In this document: positions 13,001 to 27,000 of the stretch, one piece after another
Layout: every line of letters starts with the position of its first letter
Numbering within the stretch: position 1 is the stretch's first letter
From: Phallusia mammillata
Taxonomy: Eukaryota; Chordata; Ascidiacea; Phlebobranchia; Ascidiidae
Length of the DNA stretch: 64,000 bases
NCBI GenBank assembly: GCA_003260075.1
Contig: QLIY01000058.1
Coordinates: forward strand, 62,001-126,000
Direction: 5' to 3'
Notes under the pieces: generated by a model
The model's input: only the letters and a program-made list of their open reading frames with translations
Databases searched by the model: none
Told to the model about the DNA's origin: nothing
Made by a program: the position numbers and the translations under genes

Positions 13001-16000
13001 ATGAGTATTTGAGCTATTTGTAGCCGGTTTCCTAAAAAACACAACCTTTACGAACTTAGTCACAACCTGTGCTGAGCACAAACTATCCCAGTAGTATCTC
13101 AATAAGAACACAGCCCCTTCATCTATCAGCAAAAACCAAATACTTCTGCTCACACCAACACAACTGCGATCAATGATTACCCAACAGTATGAGGTCATAA
13201 TGCAGGGCGGTTACCAACGGCGTCGTTTGACTCGCCGAACGTCATAAATAGCTGATGATGCAACAATGCCATTGGGGTCAAGGTTCGCAGTTTGTTTTGC
13301 TGCAATTTCTCGCTAAGATTCGGTTTGAGAAACAGTCTTCAACTGCGCCACAGCTTTGAGATGTGGTTGGATCGACTTATAACTTGCAACAATCACACTA
13401 CTATCCAAAACCGCGGTCTATTTGCTTAAATACCTTGCACCTCTAGTTTGTCCTGTTGCAAGGCTGCAATTAACGCCTGGGATGCTTGCTTGAACCGGCA
13501 AACACGACTATCTCTGTACTGAGCTAATCTACGAACAGTTTAGCACGGAAGATTGGCACGTCCTTTCGTTAGTCATGCCGGTTAAAATAGACTCGTGTAT
13601 ATTGCATTTATAGATCATGTCCCTGCCTCATGCCGGAGGAAATGAGTTGATCTATATAGGCATAGGTCGGCATTGATGTCTGCATGTATGATCATGCAAG
13701 CTAAGCAACCTTTTGCAACTTGGTTGGGGAATTTCCGAACTCAGTTCACTCTGGTTGCAATTCAGCAGCATTATATGTCTACAAGAACTCCACGGTTAGG
13801 TTGTATGTAATTGCATCAGGTCTAACAAAGTGTTGTGTTTGTAAACTGTCGACTCAAATTAAGCTACCCTTTTTCACAACTTAATGTAGTTTGTGTAGCT
13901 TTGTGTCTTTTGTGTTCAGAACCACCACACTATCCACCAGATAGTGTATTAGTCAGTGCAAACCTAACAAAACGTTTCGACAATGACAACACTGCCATAC
14001 ATCGTTTTAACTTGAGTACAAAAGTTAAACTAGCTTCCTTACTGTGATTAGCGTCGGAATGATTTGTGTTTAAAACTTCCCAAAGCAACAAGGCAGTGTG
14101 TTGGTCAATAAATTGTCCTGGCTCGACTTGTGCACATAAAGAAGCGGGTTATGCAACCAGCTGTTTCACTAGACAACTTTGCAGTACGTTGTTGCAGCCA
14201 AGCATAGCGGGTTACTTAACCAACTTCCTGCGGTAAAGTGTGGAGAAGTTGTTTACACGCTTTCTTCGAACTGCGTTTGAACCGAAATTAACGACACCTT
14301 TGGAAACTAAAGCGCGTTCATTAGCCAGTTTCCACAAGTGTTGAGTTGAAGACAAACAACCGGGTTCACCGGACCTAAGTTCTCACGAAAAATTACACCA
14401 CGAGTGTTTTTGTTTCTGGCAAGATTCCTTCCCATACTATTACCACACTGAATTTACACAAGCTCCACAAATATCACGAAAAACTATAGCACAGAATTGA
14501 ATGACGCGCATTACGGGAAAGCTGGCAAAGATTTGATGCCGATTTACGTATTAACCGCACGAGTGGAATCGCCTTGTCATTAAGACTGGAGCGGATGTGG
14601 TCCTTAAACACAAAACAACGATGGTGGTTATTTGCAAAGTTTGACGCAAACAGGCTTTTGTGGTTCTCCTCACTGCACGATGTAAACTGACCAGTCCATC
14701 CGCAATACCAATTTAAGTTGTAAAATGGCTTCAGAATATCTAAACGCTTTGAACCTCAAATGACTTGCTGTTGGTTCTGCATATTTCAGGCAGTCAAAAA
14801 AAAATATTGACCGAAAAATCTATAACTTGGCGACTGAAAGAAACAAAGCCGCATGATTCCTATTAACCAGTCGCTGCTTAGAATTAAAAGCAAGCTTTCC
14901 GTTCTAATAAAAGAACACGGAGTAAAGGGTTGCTCCTTGACGCGTCACAGTACCCTCTGTGACCAAACAAAGTAGGGCGTAATCGTTCCAAAATAGCGGG
15001 AGACAATATCAGTGTGCCATTGTGGCGAAATAATAGGCATTGTGCGATGTGGAATGCGAACTAGTGCCGGCTGAAGGAGCTGGCTTTAGAGAAAATTGTC
15101 ACCTTTATGCGTCAAAACCTGAAATTACCAGATGAACCGGGCAGGTTTTGAAACGCCTTCAGCTGTGTTGGTCTCTCATAAGCCAAAATACTCGTTAACA
15201 ACCGTTACAGAACTCAATAGAAAGAACAAATTGACATTGTTTGTATTAAATGTGAATGTTGAAATATCAACTCCACCATGCGCAATATTTTCGGTTAAAC
15301 GTGTTTGAAACTTTGGCTGTATTCGAAGTAAACTACAGAAATTTCGAAACCTGGTCCTATACATCAGTAGATCTCAAACTGTGCGTTGTTTCAATTTTCC
15401 AAGGGCGTCGCAGAATATTCGTTTCGTGGCTTTTTGTTGTCATATCAATAAACACAACTTATATAAATAAGTTTCCTCATTAACTTTTTTTTGCTGGTGC
15501 GTCGTAAGTCCAGAAAACTTTCCAGAGGCGTCGCAACAAAAAAAGTTTGAGAACCACTGCTATACACCAACACTAAACCTATGAATGAGCTATTCTATTA
15601 AACTCGTTCACTTCAGGATTAAGAACTTTATCACAAAACAGCAGGTTAAATCACAAACAAACATAACGTAAACCTCTCACTATCATCTCTGTAACTGTCA
15701 ACTGCCAGTTTCAAGGTTCGACCGCTTGGCTCATCACACACAAACAGATTGGAAGAACACAGGAACTGGTCGGGCTTGCGGGTTTACAGCCTCAAGCCAA
15801 ATCAATCAAGCGACCGACCAAGCAGCGACATGACGTCACAAAAGAGATTATGTCGACACAATCTGTGCTCGTGACCCCCGTGCGAAGATTTGGAACAAGT
15901 TATTGGAAGCGAGATACAGGAAACGTGTTCGATTTCAATCGGAGTTTTTAGAATTTGCACACAGAGATTTACTACACGAATTTTGTTACAGATCTTTTTT

Positions 16001-19000
16001 AAACATCTCGAAATATCCATTCTTAATGAAAATTTGCAAAATAATATGTTTGTTTGCAAAGAAACTTTTGTGTAGCGAAAAAACATACAAACTTGTTCTG
16101 CTGGCTGCCAATCAAGCACAGCTACAAAAACCACAAATAACCACACATGACCACAGTCCACAATGAAAGCGCATTTGTTCTTTTCATCCAAAAGCAGGTT
16201 GAAACTTTCGGCTTTATTCAGTTGATCATTCGACCGCTTCTGCACCCAGTTGAACCCGTGTGTGCTTACCGCATCAGCAGTTTCCCAGCGAAACTAACCG
16301 CTCGAAATTTCGCAAAGTACAAAGATCACATGGCTGCCTCACGTCTGGTCACGGGGGGGGGGGCGACCGCTTCTGCACCCAGTTGAACCCAGTTGAACTT
16401 ACCGCATCAGCAGTTTCCCAGCGAAACTAACCGATCTAAATTTCGCAAAGTACAAAGATCACATGGCTGCCTCACGTCTGGTCACAACACACTTTCATCA
16501 ATCCAACATCAATCAATTTCATTTGGGCAAGAAACAAAGAAATATCTGAAAGCTGTTGTCACTATTTTAAGCTGACTTCAAACTTGTTCGATATTTCTCA
16601 GTCACAAAATTCTTGTTTGATAAAACTACTGTTTCCTCTGTAACAAACTGATATAAACACCAATACCTTGAGATAGCAACATCGGTAGCTGGGAAAAAAA
16701 ACTACACTAGATGTAAATATGTAAGTTAGTTCTGATCAAACCACATTTCCAGCAACTGTATTTCAGCAGATAGTCAACTAAATGCGACCAAAAAGCTTAG
16801 TTACAATATCAAAAAATCAAACTACTCCATAACCTGCGCAAAACCTGTCTGAATTTCCTCATTGGGGACAAAACTAGAAGTTTGAGATTAGGTGAATATG
16901 CTCTGGTCCCAGTAATTTCCAGGTCATTACTCACTGCGTCTCCCATGCTCGTCAACTGTCCTATGCCAGTTGCTTCACAAAGAATCACGCGCAAAAAGCG
17001 AAATGTAAACACGACCTCCCCCCCACCACCGCCGTACAACGCGCGACGCGATTTGATCGATTATTAGCTGATTGTAGGTCGGCGCGAGAGCGTCCACTCG
17101 TCCCTCTAATCCTCTCGCTGTTTGCTCGCTACAACGCTTGTCGAGCGGTCGAAGGCGGAATCACTCAAAGCAATCACTTAAACTCCTGCTGTTTTACTAT
17201 TGTGCTTGTCAGGCTTTTGTATTTGTATTTTTGTGTAGTTGACATTTAAACTTAAACTTACATGTCACTGAAGAAAACGTGATGACTATTGAACCAAATC
17301 GTCAAAAGGTGAAGTTACATACGTTTTTGGAACTTAACAGAACGGAAACGCATTTAAACTACAGTTACAACAAGACCGGCTGTCCTTTAAAGCTTTGCAA
17401 ATAGCTTTCTGTTTCTCCGTATTGCAAAAGATCTTTGAACGAACATATGTTTGTTATAAAGTTGACATAATTGCTTTAAATAAATCATTCAAATGTCAGT
17501 CAGTCACTATAACACATCAGCCGTAAAACAACTACACAATGAAGAAAATCAGTCGATCTAACAGACGTCTACTGTTCAATAACATTTTCTGATGAAGTTC
17601 AGCTAAACAAGTCATACCAGGCAAGCGATACTGAACAAACAGCAAAACGTTTCTGCTATCCAGTCTGCTGGAAGGTTTGACGAAACAAGATCCTTGCGGT
17701 TGTGTCGAGAAGCTCGTAATGCCTTCAGGCAGAACCAGATTGGAGCATGTTGGCAAGTGAACACGCGGAGTATGGATGCTCAAGTTGCGGGTATAAATAG
17801 ACCACTGGGATAGCAGGCGAGTCAGTATTATATTTATAGAAGCAATACACATGCGGCGAAGCTACGTGATCTGGTGGCGGATCCATATATTGAACTGAGC
17901 TGATTGTGTTCATGGTCTGACCAATCGACTTGTCTGGCTCGAATATTGCAAATCGTTAACACATCGCAACGGACCCTAAATAAACCGGCGAACTTTTACC
18001 TGCACATGCTTCATAGATGCTTAACGACATCGCTTCTCCAATGACATTAGTTGCATAGAAGCTGCTAAATGAAGAACTCTAAATCTGATTAGCAAATCCA
18101 GAAACAAAACGTTTCCGTGGCAATGTAGTCTTGTAGAATTTCTCGCCGTGTGCTGTTCAACCTTTTCCCAGCTGCTCTGACCTTTCACCTACATACCGAG
18201 TTTGCCCGCTCCACAACACGCAGGTCATGCACCTTCCGGTTTCACTGCTGCTCAACACGTGATTCGCAATTGTCAGTTTGCGTGGCGCAGTCTGTTTTGT
18301 TTTTGTGCCGTCTCACAGGAAATGCGAACGCCCCCCTTTGATCCGTGGCGCCCACCAACACTGCTGCAAACGGGGGTCAGTGAGGCTCATTAATGAAACG
18401 ATAAGCAGCCGCCCTAATAGGTCCTTGCAGTACAGTTTGCATTCATTAGCCGGCGCCAAATAAATTTGAAGTGAACACAGTTTCACCTTGAGCGTTCCAC
18501 CTTTTCGTAACACATCGTCGATTGCGATTCGCAGTGACCTTGAAATTGGGCACGTCCGGACAAATGTCGAAGCACAAACACGTGACAGCATGGCACATCG
18601 GTTCGGAGCTGACAATTATTCAAAGATGTCGTTCTAAACCCTGCTATTAGTGTAATGTGAAGGTAATTGCGTGATCACACAGTTGCTGGCAAAACAGGCT
18701 GTAGCTAAAACACACGGAGCTTGATAAAACTGTCTGTGTCTGTTGCAATGCTGAACTTGCTGCTTTTCCGAATAAAACGGCGTTTTCAAGCTTTCAGTTC
18801 GGCATTTCTGTCTGCTCAGTTGCACTTGATGTCAAGCGTGCTAAGCTGCCTTCAGTGGAATGCAACCACTGCACAATGCACGCTTTTTGCTTGTCTGTCA
18901 CCGTCCACCGCAATCAGTAATCCAATTCAACTCAAGCCTGTCCCATCTATTCCCACTGCCTGTGAACCCAGGGCCACGGTCGATAGCAGCGAGGCTTTTT

Positions 19001-22000
19001 AGCAAGCACGAGGCGACATTACACAAGCGGGTAGCCACGATGAATATTTCATGTTGGTCTTTCCATCCCTTCGCCCGCACGCATACACACACACGTAGCA
19101 AACGCACCAGCAGCAGGATATATGGGCGCTGGCATTTCCCCTGTTGACGTCAGAGCGGCTGGCAGCGGCGAGCCAACGACCGGTTTGAACTATTGCCACG
19201 ATTTCTTGGGGGGTCTGCTGGAGGCTTGTTACTCATGGCGCAAATACTGAACGCTGCTGTTGTTGGTCAAACCGACGTGAAACGTTGTCGTTTTAAAGAC
19301 AATTTAACCTTTATACCGACACTAATAACAGCAACGATTGTTCGCAGTAAACTGTTTTAACTGGGCAAAAGTTAACCGACTGTTGTTTTAAGATTGTAAA
19401 CCTTGTTTAAACTTGAAAATCAATTTCTCAAAGTCATGGTTCAAGTGCAAACACAGAGCAGCATACAACAAGGCCGTTTGCCACATATGTGGGTAATTTT
19501 TTGTGCGCTATATTAACCAACAGCGGCAGTGGTGGTGTGGGGAAGACCATGGTTTCGTCTGAATATTGATTTCAAGCGGATTTGTGCCGGGTTTCGAGGT
19601 GTCAGATTTCGACCAGCTGGAGACGCAGGCCGACGAGGGGGCACAGTTCGCTCCACAATATGCTTGTCGCGACCACCACGTGCAAACTTACAATGCACAG
19701 ATTCCACATACCTCAGCACAATGTACAAAACGTACAGATGCCTTACAATTGTAAATTCATGTCAAGTCAAGTCAATGTCTAGTTCATTTGCATTGTCAGT
19801 CATCTTATTTTATCGTTGAACGCTTATATAAAACAACAAGGACATGACATAATATTTAAGATAGATTGTCAACTAGTTTTATGGCTTGCAAACACTTTCT
19901 ACCAAACACGCGTTGGTCCAACGCAAAAACCACCAAAAAAATCCAGTTTGTTTCATAGCAATTTTTGATTGTTTTCCATACTTTCTTAGGATTGATGCAG
20001 CAAAGTCTTGCAACACAAAATATGTGCATGTAGACTTGGCACACGATGATAGCAATGGCAGCCAGCGCATGTAGTCGTGACATTAAATCTGTGCCGGTCA
20101 CTTAAGTACAAACATTGTCGTGTCAAAACCACAAGCCTTCATTTAAAATGGAGCTTCCGCGATTGACGCTTGTTTATATCACAGACGGGTTCACACCGGT
20201 TCAAACGCTGCAACTGAAAGTGTCGCACTGTGTTTGTCAGATCACGTCAAGAGATTTTAAACCACAATGGCATTTTGTTCTTGCAAATGGTGTCACAAGC
20301 TGACATCAATTTTTACAGATATTACAGCTTCAAAAACGCCAAAGAGAAATGCGCTTGGCCGTTTTCAAACTTCTACACTCTATTGTACCGCGTTTTGTAC
20401 TTGCAAATGGTTTCACTAAATTACATCCACCTTTAGACATTAAAACTCTAAGACCGTGAAGAGAAAAGCGGTTTTACTGTTTCAAACTTCTACAACAAGC
20501 AAGCAAGCTAATGCATTACATTGATTCAATGATTCAACACTATTTCGTGAATATTTTATGCAGAAAGTTTGATCGATAAGTTCTCTCGGCCTTCATGTTG
20601 TGAAATACCGAGCAACGTAGGTTTAAAGGCTACAGCACAGTTTGTGGCGGAAATGCTTATTTCAGTACCAAGAAAAACACCAAAACAGATCCAACCGGTT
20701 TTGCGCGGTTTATAAGTTCTGATCAGCACAACAGATTTGAACCTGCGCTCGACGCCATAACAGCTTGATTGTTTTGTCAATTCTCAACCTTCCAAAACCG
20801 GCAGAGGCGTTGACGTGGAATGTAATTAAATTCCGATGGAGACGAGCGACTTATTGGGAAGCAACAATCTTTTCTCTGTTGACGTCACAATGAGAAGCGA
20901 ACGGTTGATTAATTGTGGAGTACGGGACAAAGGTGGTTGTTATAAACCGGCACGATTTGTCACGAGGATCGGGCGGTCGCAGCAACCAATGGTAAAATCA
21001 CAAGCTGTTATTACAACGAGTGACAGAGATTACTCGGATTAAGCAAAGGTGGCGAACAACATCTACAGCTACTAACCAGTAGCGAAAAGCACAAGAGTCA
21101 CATCTGCCAACAGTTTTAGCAATCTTTAAAGGTCAATTTCGTCTTTGGAGGTCACGTTTACAAGCCTTTAACGTATCCCTGACAGGAACCACTGAGTGAC
21201 GATACGTTTACGTCACTTCCGTCGTTTCACTATTCAAGCAGACAAACACCAAAGTTACTTCGAACTACATTTAAAGTTCATATTTGCTTGGGCACATTGT
21301 CTGCATCAGCTTCTATATGTAACCTTGCATTCAAGTCACCTGTAGTCTTGCTATAGCAAATATACTGACACTTACATGAAACACAACTAAAGTTCACCGC
21401 ATTTTGCCCGTCTCTGCATTTGATATTAATCAGTTACTTACGATCTACAATTCGCTGATTCAAACTGATGCTTGCGTATTCAAACCAACTGACCAAAAAG
21501 CGGCAGCAAAATTCCAATTAAAGCTTTTTTTCACGAACACCCTATCAGAAATACTTAAACAAAAAAGCAAATAGCTTTACGTAACCCTGAGCAGGTGGAC
21601 AAGCTGGTCTGATACACTCACTGGCAATTCCATAACTCGATAGTTGTTTATGTTTGGAACAGAGGATCGATGTGCTGTGACGTAAGCAAGGCACGGAAAA
21701 CGCGCCAACCCTTTCCGTCGCATTTTGAAAGGTCGATCTAAACTTGGCTGGGGCTCTTGTTGTTGTTCACTGGTTAATTAGAATCGTCCTACTAGGTACT
21801 TAAACTATGTGGCTTTATTCGAGAGTCACAAAAGTTCTTAACGTTTCTGAGCCAGTTATTTGTCTATTTTCACGTATGACTTTAAGGATGATTAAACATA
21901 CACATGCCATTTCACAAAATGTTGGTGTAAACAATACAACAGACTTGTATAACACTTCATCATCAACTGCAAGTCACTTATTTTCACATTCAATCCATTG

Positions 22001-24029
22001 GGCATCGCAACTTTGTAAACGCATAAACTTCACAACAAACCTTCAAACAAGCAGTGGCAAAAAGAAAAAAGAAATTGTGCTTGACTCAACAAACACTTTG
22101 TTCTCATAGCACAAAACACTTTGCCTGCTTCGCTCATTCAAGACACTAAAGTCCCTTTAACATGGTTGTGTTGTTCCTGGAATCCTGGTACAAACTGCTT
22201 TGCACCTTCCCTTCCTGCTTGTGATGCAACTGATCTAATCAACTTCAATACCAGTGTGGCCCCAGAAAACAACGAATCTATGTTTAGGTTCTCTCTACCT
22301 CATTAGTTAACTTGGCAATGCTGACAAGTGCAAGGCTGACTCATTTAACTCTGCTCATCATTGCCAATCAATGTCATTACTTCAACAAATGTAGAACATC
22401 AAGAACAATTTCCAGGCTGATTGGGTACAAAGTCATCATAACACTTACCTTGTTGTCTACGGCTCTACACAATCAGACTGTCATCAACTTTATATTCTCT
22501 ACCACATAAATCAAGTAGGGTCCAGAATATTATGAGTTTAAGTTGCTGAAGTGAAGGGTTTACACAACCAACAGGCCTTTGCTTGTCCTGAACTTGCACA
22601 CAACCAAACCTACTTCCTACCCAAAGCTTGTTTCCAGCTTAGAGTTGAACACTTTGCCTCCAGATAACAGCGAGATGACAGGATATGCTAGTATTGCCAG
22701 ATGAATTGACTCACGCTGGTGACTAACTGAAACACGTGTTGCTTCACAGTAAACATCCATCCATACACAGATTGCTAAGCAACTCACGAGAAACAGTTCA
22801 TCTCAGTTTTGCATATTTCACAGCTAAGTACTGTACAGGTTTGCTTACAAGCATAACTATAGCTTGACAATGTGAACAGTGCAGTATGTTTACGTGCTTT
22901 TGTAGTTAGCCTGCTATACAGGACATTCAGAAATGACTGTGTTCTTTTAAATGCAAACAGTTCAAAGTTACAAAGACGTCACACAGGCTGATTGAATGGG
23001 TAATAAACTTTCATCTTGTAAGCTTTCAGAAAAAATGTATAAAAGCCAGGATGGAAACAACAGGCGCCATAAAAACTCTGACTGGAAGCCAATACCCACA
23101 AAGTGTATTCACAAGAGATTTACCAAGCATTCGCACAAATTACTAGACTGGATTATTGAGGGAAACTAAATGGTTTTTTCAATTGCGATTATTATTAACC
23201 TTCATGGCATAATCAGGGTTTTTAAACTGGTAGAATCATTTTTTTTTCTGTTTTAATTTAGTTTCAGCAACAATGTGTAAATTTTCGCATTTTATTTGGA
23301 ACGCTGATAAAATCCTTGTAACCATCACCTTATTTGGTTTTCAAAACAGCAATTTGCAAAACACGATAATGCCGAGCGTTTCACATGGAACGTAAAAACT
23401 ATTCATAAACCCTGTCCCAGAACAGAACCTACATTCGACCTTTTACAACAAATAGCAACTCCTCACAATCTCGAGATAAGATAAAGAAACAAAGCGGAGC
23501 ATGAGCAAACAAACGGAGCGGTGGTGTGAGTGCTTTCCTGGAAGTAGTTAGAGAAATGGCTACAGGGCGCTTCGAGGAACGGACGCCCAAGGTTCGCCAC
23601 CGGTGCGACATTCACAAGTACAGCTGCCTTTAAACACAAGTAACTTTGTCTGGTACTGACAGTGTTGGTCCTAAGTGCAATCCAATATAACTCTTCAAGT
23701 TCTACAATATTCTTTTACATCAACACACATGATTGGTATTGTCAGCAACTAAACGGTGTCTTGATTCTTTAAAACAACTAATTCTGTACAAACGAATTAA
23801 CACAGAAAACAGTTACATGTCTGTAAACCTGAATGTAGAACAACTTAACTCTAAATTAACACAGCCTCAAAACCTGCACAACATTAACATAAACTGGCTC
23901 GGATCTCAACAACCAAATAACTCAGCTTGTCACAACTCGGCGGGGAAACCGAACTGCTTGAAACTAAACAAACCACGTTGCTCGGATTCGTGTGTGCAGT
24001 GCACTATGGAGCCGCCAGAGACGAACCCA

Positions 24030-24069
<40 letters not shown>

Positions 24070-27000
24070 ATAGCTGACTCTCCAAATAATCCGGCCCAAA
24101 AAGCCTCAAAAACACTTGATCGTGGAGCGATACAGACCGGCTGAAACGGCAAGCGGTCCGTCGCGCCGCGAACCTTGCAAAAACAAACCAGGCTGCTCTG
24201 TTTCTTATCTTGCTCCGAACCAGACCGCACGACCTCGTTGCTCGCAGCACATTTGTGACGTCAATTGAAACCTTTCAAACTGGTTGAGGTGGAAAAATGG
24301 CGAACGGGGGAAAAATGCGGCCGTGAAAATTTGCGCCGCGAAGTGAAGTGATAAAATGTTGTGTTTGTGGAAAACTGGAAATAGGTTGAAAGACAAACCC
24401 TCTACACTGGCTCTAACACCACTTTTACTGGGAACAAACTAGTCATTTAAGGTGAATAAAACTTCCACCAAACAACCGAAAGAACCTCACCTCAAAACAA
24501 GTTCTTTCACTGACAATGCCAACAAGTTTGTTTGTAGATGTTTTAAGATAAGATTACTTCATCTGCAACAAAGGCACAATCAGTAAAAATGGGTTGGGCA
24601 TTTTTTAACCACCTGTGGCTTCGTCACGTTGACCATGTGTGTTTTTTGGTGCCCGCTTTCAAGTAAGTCAGTTTATCGTGATTTCGTTAATCAATAAAAT
24701 TGGTGCAAAATACACATTGTTAGTTGACTCACGTAGCAACATGAGTTTGCTTAAACATTTACAAAATATCTTTAGCTTGGTTGTACTATTTACCATGCCT
24801 ACGTTAAGTTTCCTAATTCACTAAGAAGCAGCCGACGAGCATAAAAGGTAAGCGCATTTCCCCACACAGCTGTCGGGCAAACTATGGGAAAACCACAACG
24901 ACATAAAACGCAAGTTTCCCAGTAATCTGGAGCAGATATCATCTCGCTTATCCCGAGGCGTTTGAACGCTCAGCAATAAGCAACAAGTAACAACTTTGCC
25001 AGTGCTGCTGTCGGCTCGGTTAATGTTCAATCTCTGCATGGGAGTCGTGCCTCGGTTCGGCTTTGACCTTGTTGAACTTGGTTAGCACGATTTTGTAAAT
25101 CAGTGAAATTGGTGCAAACATATCGTCCAAAACCACATTATTTATTCACCCATGTAGCCATATGAATTTGGTTAAACATTTACAAGCATTTTAAACAGCG
25201 AATGCAACAAGGTTGATCACCAAATCACAGTACTTAACTGGTGAAATAAAACTGCCCTTTCAAAGGTCGATTTCTTGTAACCTTGGCAAGTGTTTTCACA
25301 GAGACACAGTCAAGATTTAGTTTGTTCAGTAATCCTGTGCCCAAACCTAGTTGAAAATGCCGATGCGAATATACTGACAACTTGCCAGAAGTCGCTTTGC
25401 GTCCACGAATATTAGACAATTGTTTTCACACAATTCGCAGCCACGATTTAGTTGGTTTGGCAATTCTGTGGTCAAAATCGGTTCAGTAGCCTGTCAATTT
25501 ATGTCACAACCGTACCAGCGGGCCACCGATGCAAACATACCGATCAGCTAGATTAAACCACAAAGCGTTCACCAATATTTGCAAGGCAACATCAACGTAA
25601 GCCGCACACATATATTTGTGGGGTAAAGGGAGGAGTGGATTTTGTGCAAGGGTCATTGAGATCCACTTCAGCAGAACAGAGGGTAGCGAAGTGCAGAGTA
25701 GATTAAAAGGCCGTTCCCCTCCATGTAGGTGCGGTGACAACCCGCCAACTGCTACTGATTATCACACAATGCAGGTGCCCAGGCCGGTACATGAACTCAA
25801 ACGATGCTAGATTCGGTCAATGCGGTTTATGTTAAACGTTCGAAGACTAAAGATTGACTAATACAGAAATTGCCCTCATCCACGCATGGACAACAAACGA
25901 TTTTAGTCACATATATAAACATATCTCAACTGACAATTTCAGCACACACAAATCCGTCTGTGAATCGATATCAACAGTGCTTTGTGATAAGAAGTACACA
26001 GACCGATTTGAGTATGATGAAATTGTCAGCTAAGATGTGTTTAAAGAATATTCACAAGTAGGTGGTAGATGTACATGAAATATTTATCTACTATCAACAA
26101 GTCATACAATTGAAAAAACAGAAAAAAGAACAACTTGCTCGACATTTAGTGTCTGGATCGCCACAACTGTTCCTTCCTATTTATCATTTTCCAGCAAAAC
26201 CTGTCAGTTCTTGTCCATAAGGTATCACTAGTGTCGAAAATGTAAGCGTTAATAATTTTTTTTTCACTGCAACACAAATCTACCACCCTACATCCAGCGC
26301 AACCGAATCACCACAAACATCTACAACTAAACAGTTGACCTTCTTACCTCAAGGAAACTTGCCAAACGCGCAACAAGAGCTCGGGTAATTTGTTGCTGGC
26401 TCACTACGCCAATGCCCTGTGTCTGACAAACATTGTCTTCCTTCCTCCGCATCGAGCAACGTGCTATTCATGTTTGTTGCCAAGCCACGTAGCTTCACAA
26501 GCTCCAACAACGCACGAAAAACCCCGCGGAAAAAACCGTAGATAACCGCCGACCAGCATGTGAAGCTCACTAACTCATGCAAACAATCATAAGGTCAGCA
26601 ACCTGCACCGCACAGTGAAACAGGAACTAGTACTTCATCGCTCATCAATTTATATCACCGCTCTTATATGAGGACGCCTTATTGGGTGTGGTACGTGTGA
26701 GCCTTTATATGTAAATAGCCGTCTTGTACATTCGTTTCCATAGATATTGGGATGATTATTGCAATATTGCGCAGTTGTAACACATCTAAAAGTCCAAATC
26801 AATTCAGTGGGGTTAGAAGTCATATTTAGTTTTACTTGTTTACGGCCTGGGGTTTTACACAACTATAACCTGATGAATGATTGGTCTGTTTCCGAAACGG
26901 GGTTTTACAGATATAACTCTGGGAGTTAACTGCGCATAGCCGGTCTAAATTGCTGTGTTTAACCTTTGATGAGACACTGTTACGGCATACAAGAACGATT